Shown: one piece after another, positions 6,924 through 9,229 of the stretch | Position numbering within the stretch: the stretch's first letter is position 1 | Layout: the number at the start of each line of letters is the position of its first letter | Assembly: GCA_023247285.1 (NCBI GenBank) | Contig: JAHFGU010000050.1 | Span: 1 to 9,229, forward strand | Direction of reading: 5' to 3' | Length of the DNA: 9,229 nucleotides | Source: Candidatus Omnitrophota bacterium | GTDB lineage: Bacteria > Omnitrophota > Koll11 > Aquiviventales > Aquiviventaceae | Notes under the pieces: generated by a model | The model's input: the letters and a program-made list of their open reading frames with translations, nothing else | What the model was told of the DNA's origin: nothing | Databases searched by the model: none | Position numbers and translations under genes: made by a program

Positions 6924-7521
6924 CGGCGGGCGCGGGGGGTGCGGACTCGTCGACTAACGCGAGCGTGCGCAGCAGGCGCTTGAAGGCGGCGGCGGCCTGT
7001 GGGGCCACCTCCTCAGGAGCCAGCCAGCTCAGCTCATAGAGCTGGCCATCCCGCTCAAAGACCACCCGCTCCCCTTTCCTGGGCGGCATCTCAGACGGAG
7101 CTCCGTGCCACGGCGGCAGCCCCTGTGTACGCATGGGCAGCTTGATCGCCGTCACCCCCAGCACCGTCGCCTCGCCCGGCTCGCTGCCCGGAGGCAACTG
7201 GCTTTTGTACAACTGGATCAGCTCGTCCGCACTGGCATAGTGCCCGCCGGCGACCTTCAGCGGTTGGACGCTGACCGTCAGAATGATGAAGCCGTGGATG
7301 CCCTCCGACGGCGGCGCCACCACCTGCACGCTGGTGAGCCGCTCCTCGGTGGTGCGCGGCGGCATGACCTTCCAGTCCGCCGGGTACTCAAACGCCACCG
7401 GAAAGTTGGGGTCGCCGCTGCGATACGCGTCGAAGAAGCCCTCCTCGTCGGCGGGCGCGGCGGTCGCCGCAGCCAGCACCAGCGCCGGCACCACGAGCAG
7501 GGCCTGCAGAAACCGGCTCAT
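6916..7521 (-). CDS. Exported protein of unknown function, possibly PsbP/Mog1-like fold
   Basis: The 201-residue product has a clear signal peptide: an Arg near the N-terminus, a hydrophobic core at about residues 5-20, and an ATAAPA-DEE region that fits signal peptidase I cleavage near residue 24. There is no lipobox cysteine, so it is probably periplasmic. The mature part begins with FEYPADWKV and ends with YELSWLAPEE...AFKRLLRTL. That pattern resembles PsbP/Mog1-like (DUF1795-type) proteins, where a YPxxW strand opens the fold and a yxl...apxxxf...f..ml.tl segment closes it. This similarity is recalled by eye and is weak. A proline-rich segment (PPWHGAPSEMPPRKGE) lies in the middle. It sits between waaA and lpxK, 18 bp after waaA, without a strong Shine-Dalgarno sequence, so it is probably co-transcribed with waaA. 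A link to LPS or envelope function is inference from position. Confidence 0.8.
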   Translation of the reverse strand: MSRFLQALLVVPALVLAAATAAPADEEGFFDAYRSGDPNFPVAFEYPADWKVMPPRTTEERLTSVQVVAPPSEGIHGFIILTVSVQPLKVAGGHYASADELIQLYKSQLPPGSEPGEATVLGVTAIKLPMRTQGLPPWHGAPSEMPPRKGERVVFERDGQLYELSWLAPEEVAPQAAAAFKRLLRTLALVDESAPPAPAAP

Positions 7522-7539
7522 GGCAGGAAGCCTACACCG

Positions 7540-8820
7540 TCACGACGGGGAGCGCAAGAACGGGCGCAGCGCAGCGAGGGTCCGGACGACCGCGCCTTGC
7601 GAGCGTTCGGTGACCGCCTGGGCCCGCATACCGAGCATCCTGGTGCCCCCGGTGCTGGCGCACAGCAGCCGCAGCACCGGGGCCAGCTCTTCCGGGCGGC
7701 TCACCTGCCGCGCGGCTTCGGCTTCAAGGAGCCGCCGCGCAATCTCGGCGAAATTCTCCATGTGCGGCCCGAACACGACCGCCTTGCCCAGGCTGGTGGC
7801 TTCGAGCGGATTCTGCCCGCCGTGCCGGACCAGGCTGCCGCCGATGAACACCGCGTGCGCCAGCCCATAGTAACGGGCGAGCTCGCCGAAGGTGTCGACG
7901 AGTGCGACCGTCCAGCCCGTGGAGGCGGAGGCGGCCGAGCACCGCACCGTCTCAAATCCGGCCTCGCGCGCCAGATGCTCGACTTCGCCCAGCCGCTCCA
8001 GGTGCCGGGGGGCGAGAATCAGCCTGGCGCGCGGGGTGAAATCCCGCACCTGCGCGAAGGCGTCGAGCACCACGGCCTCCTCCCCCCGGTGCGTGCTGCC
8101 GGCCACAACGACGAGATGATCGCGGCTCAGGCCGAGCCTGGCGGCGGTCTCGCCGATCACCTCCGGCGAGGGCCGGGTTCCGACGCTGGAATCCCATTTG
8201 AGGCTGCCGACCACCTGGATCCGGCCCGGCGAAGCACCCAGCTCGGCGACGCGCCGCGCGTCCGCTTCGCTCTGCATGAGGAAACAGTCGACGTCTTGGA
8301 GCAGCCGCCGGGTCCAGCCTGCGACACGCCGGTAGCGGCGGAAGGCGCGCTCGGAGAGCCGGCCGTTGACCACGATGACCGAGGCCCCTCGCGCCTTCGT
8401 CAGGCGAATCACCGTCGGCCACCACTCGCACTCGACCAGCAGCAGCGCGCGCGGCCGGATGGCGTCGAGGGCGCGCGTCACGCACGCCCGCAGGTCGAGC
8501 GGGAAGTAGATCGGCACCGCCGGCGACAGCTGCGCGGCGGCGACCTGGAACCCGCCGGGCGTGATGGTCGAGAGCGCCAGCGGGGTCTGCGGGTCCGCCG
8601 AGAGCAGCGCGCGCGCCAGCGGGCGCACCGCCAGCACTTCGCCGACGCTGACGGCGTGCAGCCACAGCGCACGCCGGCCCCCGAGCGCCTCCCGCACCTG
8701 CCGGGGATAACGCCCCAGCCGCATAGTCCAGCCGCGGTGCGGCAGCCGCCGGCGCAGCAGCGCGCGCGGCACGTACAGAAGCAGGCCAAGCAGCACGGCA
8801 AGTTCGTAGAGGAGGCCCAT
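7540..8820 (-). CDS. waaA: 3-deoxy-D-manno-octulosonic acid (Kdo) transferase
   Basis: The 426-residue product matches the usual length of WaaA/KdtA (about 420-430). It transfers Kdo from CMP-Kdo to the lipid A precursor at the cytoplasmic face of the inner membrane. The N-terminus has a hydrophobic anchor (about residues 3-20). HAVSVGE (55-61) holds the conserved glutamate E61, which corresponds to the catalytic base of the family. LLLVECEWWP (126-135) corresponds to the usual LVETELWP motif. GSTHRGEE (241-248) and GGSLVRHGGQNPLEA (327-341) followed by FGPHMENF (350-357) are family signatures of the GT-B C-terminal domain. The start ATG lies 22 bp after the small lipoprotein gene and has no strong Shine-Dalgarno sequence. 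The number of Kdo units added cannot be read from sequence. An exported protein of unknown function follows after 18 bp. Confidence 0.96.
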   Translation of the reverse strand: MGLLYELAVLLGLLLYVPRALLRRRLPHRGWTMRLGRYPRQVREALGGRRALWLHAVSVGEVLAVRPLARALLSADPQTPLALSTITPGGFQVAAAQLSPAVPIYFPLDLRACVTRALDAIRPRALLLVECEWWPTVIRLTKARGASVIVVNGRLSERAFRRYRRVAGWTRRLLQDVDCFLMQSEADARRVAELGASPGRIQVVGSLKWDSSVGTRPSPEVIGETAARLGLSRDHLVVVAGSTHRGEEAVVLDAFAQVRDFTPRARLILAPRHLERLGEVEHLAREAGFETVRCSAASASTGWTVALVDTFGELARYYGLAHAVFIGGSLVRHGGQNPLEATSLGKAVVFGPHMENFAEIARRLLEAEAARQVSRPEELAPVLRLLCASTGGTRMLGMRAQAVTERSQGAVVRTLAALRPFLRSPS

Positions 8821-8842
8821 GGCGCGGTGTGGAGGGCGTGCG

Positions 8843-8974
8843 CTAACTGCTGGCGTCGAAATGGCTGAACCCGTTGCGCCGGGCCACCTCGGCGCCGGCG
8901 GTCGCGCATCCTGCGGCCAGGAGCGCTGTGCCGCACGCCGCGATCCTGCACGCTGCGCGGGCGCGCGCGCTCAT
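8843..8974 (-). CDS. Small putative lipoprotein, 43 residues
   Basis: This short frame starts at an ATG overlapping the upstream recombinase stop (ATGA at 8971-8974) and ends at TAG, 22 bp before waaA. It encodes 43 residues. Arginines at 4, 6 and 10 precede a short hydrophobic stretch (residues 11-21) ending in LLAAGC, a fit to the lipoprotein signal peptidase lipobox with Cys23 as the lipidated residue. The mature part would be only 21 residues ([14 protein letters not shown]...). By my count 37 of 43 sense codons end in G or C, as expected for coding DNA here. The exact overlap, the lipobox and the filling of an otherwise empty gap all support a real gene. I recognise no family. E. coli LptM is a small lipoprotein encoded near xerC, but its conserved GLKGPLY motif is absent here. 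The function is unknown; envelope biogenesis is inferred from context only. Confidence 0.6.
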   Translation of the reverse strand: MSARARAACRIAACGTALLAAGCATAGAEVARRNGFSHFDASS

Positions 8975-9229
8975 CCCTTCGCCGCCAGGGTGCTGCGTCC
9001 CGCCGCCTGCGACGCCCGGGACGGCTGCCGGGCGCGCGGGTGCGCTTCATCATAGATTTTCTTGAGCCGCTGCGCGGTCACATGCGTGTAGACCTGCGTG
9101 GTCGCCAGGTTCGCGTGGCCCAGCAGCTCCTGCACGCTGCGCAGGTCCGCGCCCCGCTCCAGCAGGTGCGTCGCGAAGCTGTGGCGCAGCGTATGCGGGC
9201 GCACCGTCGGCGGCAGCTGCGCCTGGGCG
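8971..9229 (-). CDS. xerC: Tyrosine recombinase, XerC-like (C-terminal part only)
   Basis: Only the last 85 residues are visible; the frame stays open to the right window edge, so the 5' part lies outside. The fragment carries the end of the tyrosine recombinase catalytic domain. It shows the HxxR box (visible residues H12-T-L-R15), the LGH motif (H38) and the nucleophile tyrosine in QVYTHV (Y47). The tail IYDEAHPRA resembles the XerC ending (YDxAHPRA) more than XerD. Xer recombinases resolve chromosome dimers at dif during division. A further 19 or so residues after HPRA form a polar, Ala/Ser/Arg-rich tail of no known role. The TGA stop overlaps the ATG of the next small gene (ATGA). Integrases and XerD share these motifs, so the XerC label rests on the tail and on the housekeeping context. 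Confidence 0.85.
   Translation of the reverse strand, partial: AQAQLPPTVRPHTLRHSFATHLLERGADLRSVQELLGHANLATTQVYTHVTAQRLKKIYDEAHPRARQPSRASQAAGRSTLAAKG

Noticed and set aside
5584..6957. Plus-strand open frame of 457 residues, antisense to lpxK
   Set aside because: Arg/His/Gly-rich shadow; it runs through the promoter region and opposes every LpxK motif.
7105..8868. Plus-strand open frame of 587 residues, antisense to waaA and the exported-protein gene
   Set aside because: Same compositional signature, no recognisable motif, and it covers two well-supported genes and their gap.
8843..8974. Identification of the small lipoprotein as LptM
   Set aside because: The position near xerC and the lipobox fit, but the residues after the cysteine lack the GLKGPLY motif, so the name is not supported.
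1..9229. CRISPR array, tRNA, rRNA, insertion sequence or defence island
   Set aside because: I saw no regularly spaced repeats, cloverleaf sequence, transposase or inverted-repeat pair. The Xer fragment matches a housekeeping recombinase and has no recognisable attachment site beside it.

Overview
The window is a dense, high-GC (roughly 70 percent by eye) segment of a Gram-negative bacterial chromosome. Every gene I can support lies on the minus strand, so transcription runs from position 9229 towards position 1. The content is lipopolysaccharide biosynthesis: lipid A completion, Kdo transfer and core-sugar assembly. The lineage cannot be fixed from sequence alone. The organism makes lipid A/Kdo LPS, its GC-rich third codon positions leave long spurious antisense frames, and its domain fusions do not match the classical enterobacterial layout. 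An uncultivated or deep-branching Gram-negative phylum is a plausible but weak guess.

Order of reading on the minus strand: (1) the C-terminal end of a XerC-type tyrosine recombinase (8971-9229, cut by the window edge); (2) a 43-residue candidate lipoprotein whose ATG overlaps the recombinase stop (8843-8974); (3) waaA/kdtA, Kdo transferase (7540-8820); (4) a 201-residue exported protein of unknown function (6916-7521); (5) a 48-bp gap holding a near-consensus sigma70-type promoter and a small hairpin; (6) lpxK, lipid A 4'-kinase (5755-6867); (7) a 654-residue fusion of an LpxL-type lipid A acyltransferase with an ELM1/DUF1022-like domain (3822-5786); (8) a 699-residue fusion of a GT4 glycosyltransferase with a GT9 heptosyltransferase-like domain (1714-3813); (9) a stand-alone GT4 (605-1717); (10) a stand-alone GT9, cut by the left edge (1-608).

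Genes 6-10 are joined by overlaps or an 8-bp gap, so they look like one transcription and translation unit. The likely workflow is as follows. LpxK phosphorylates the lipid A disaccharide, WaaA adds Kdo, the LpxL domain adds a secondary acyl chain, and the GT9 and GT4 enzymes extend the inner and outer core at the cytoplasmic face of the inner membrane. The ELM1-like domain is probably another sugar transferase in the same route.

The most notable features are two consecutive multidomain fusions and a repeated GT4-GT9 module, present once fused (gene 8) and once as two genes joined by an ATGA overlap (genes 9-10). Others are an unannotated small lipoprotein gene and a promoter placed so close to lpxK that its mRNA would be nearly leaderless. 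I see no CRISPR array, tRNA, rRNA, insertion sequence or defence system. No stretch over 300 bases lacks a gene.
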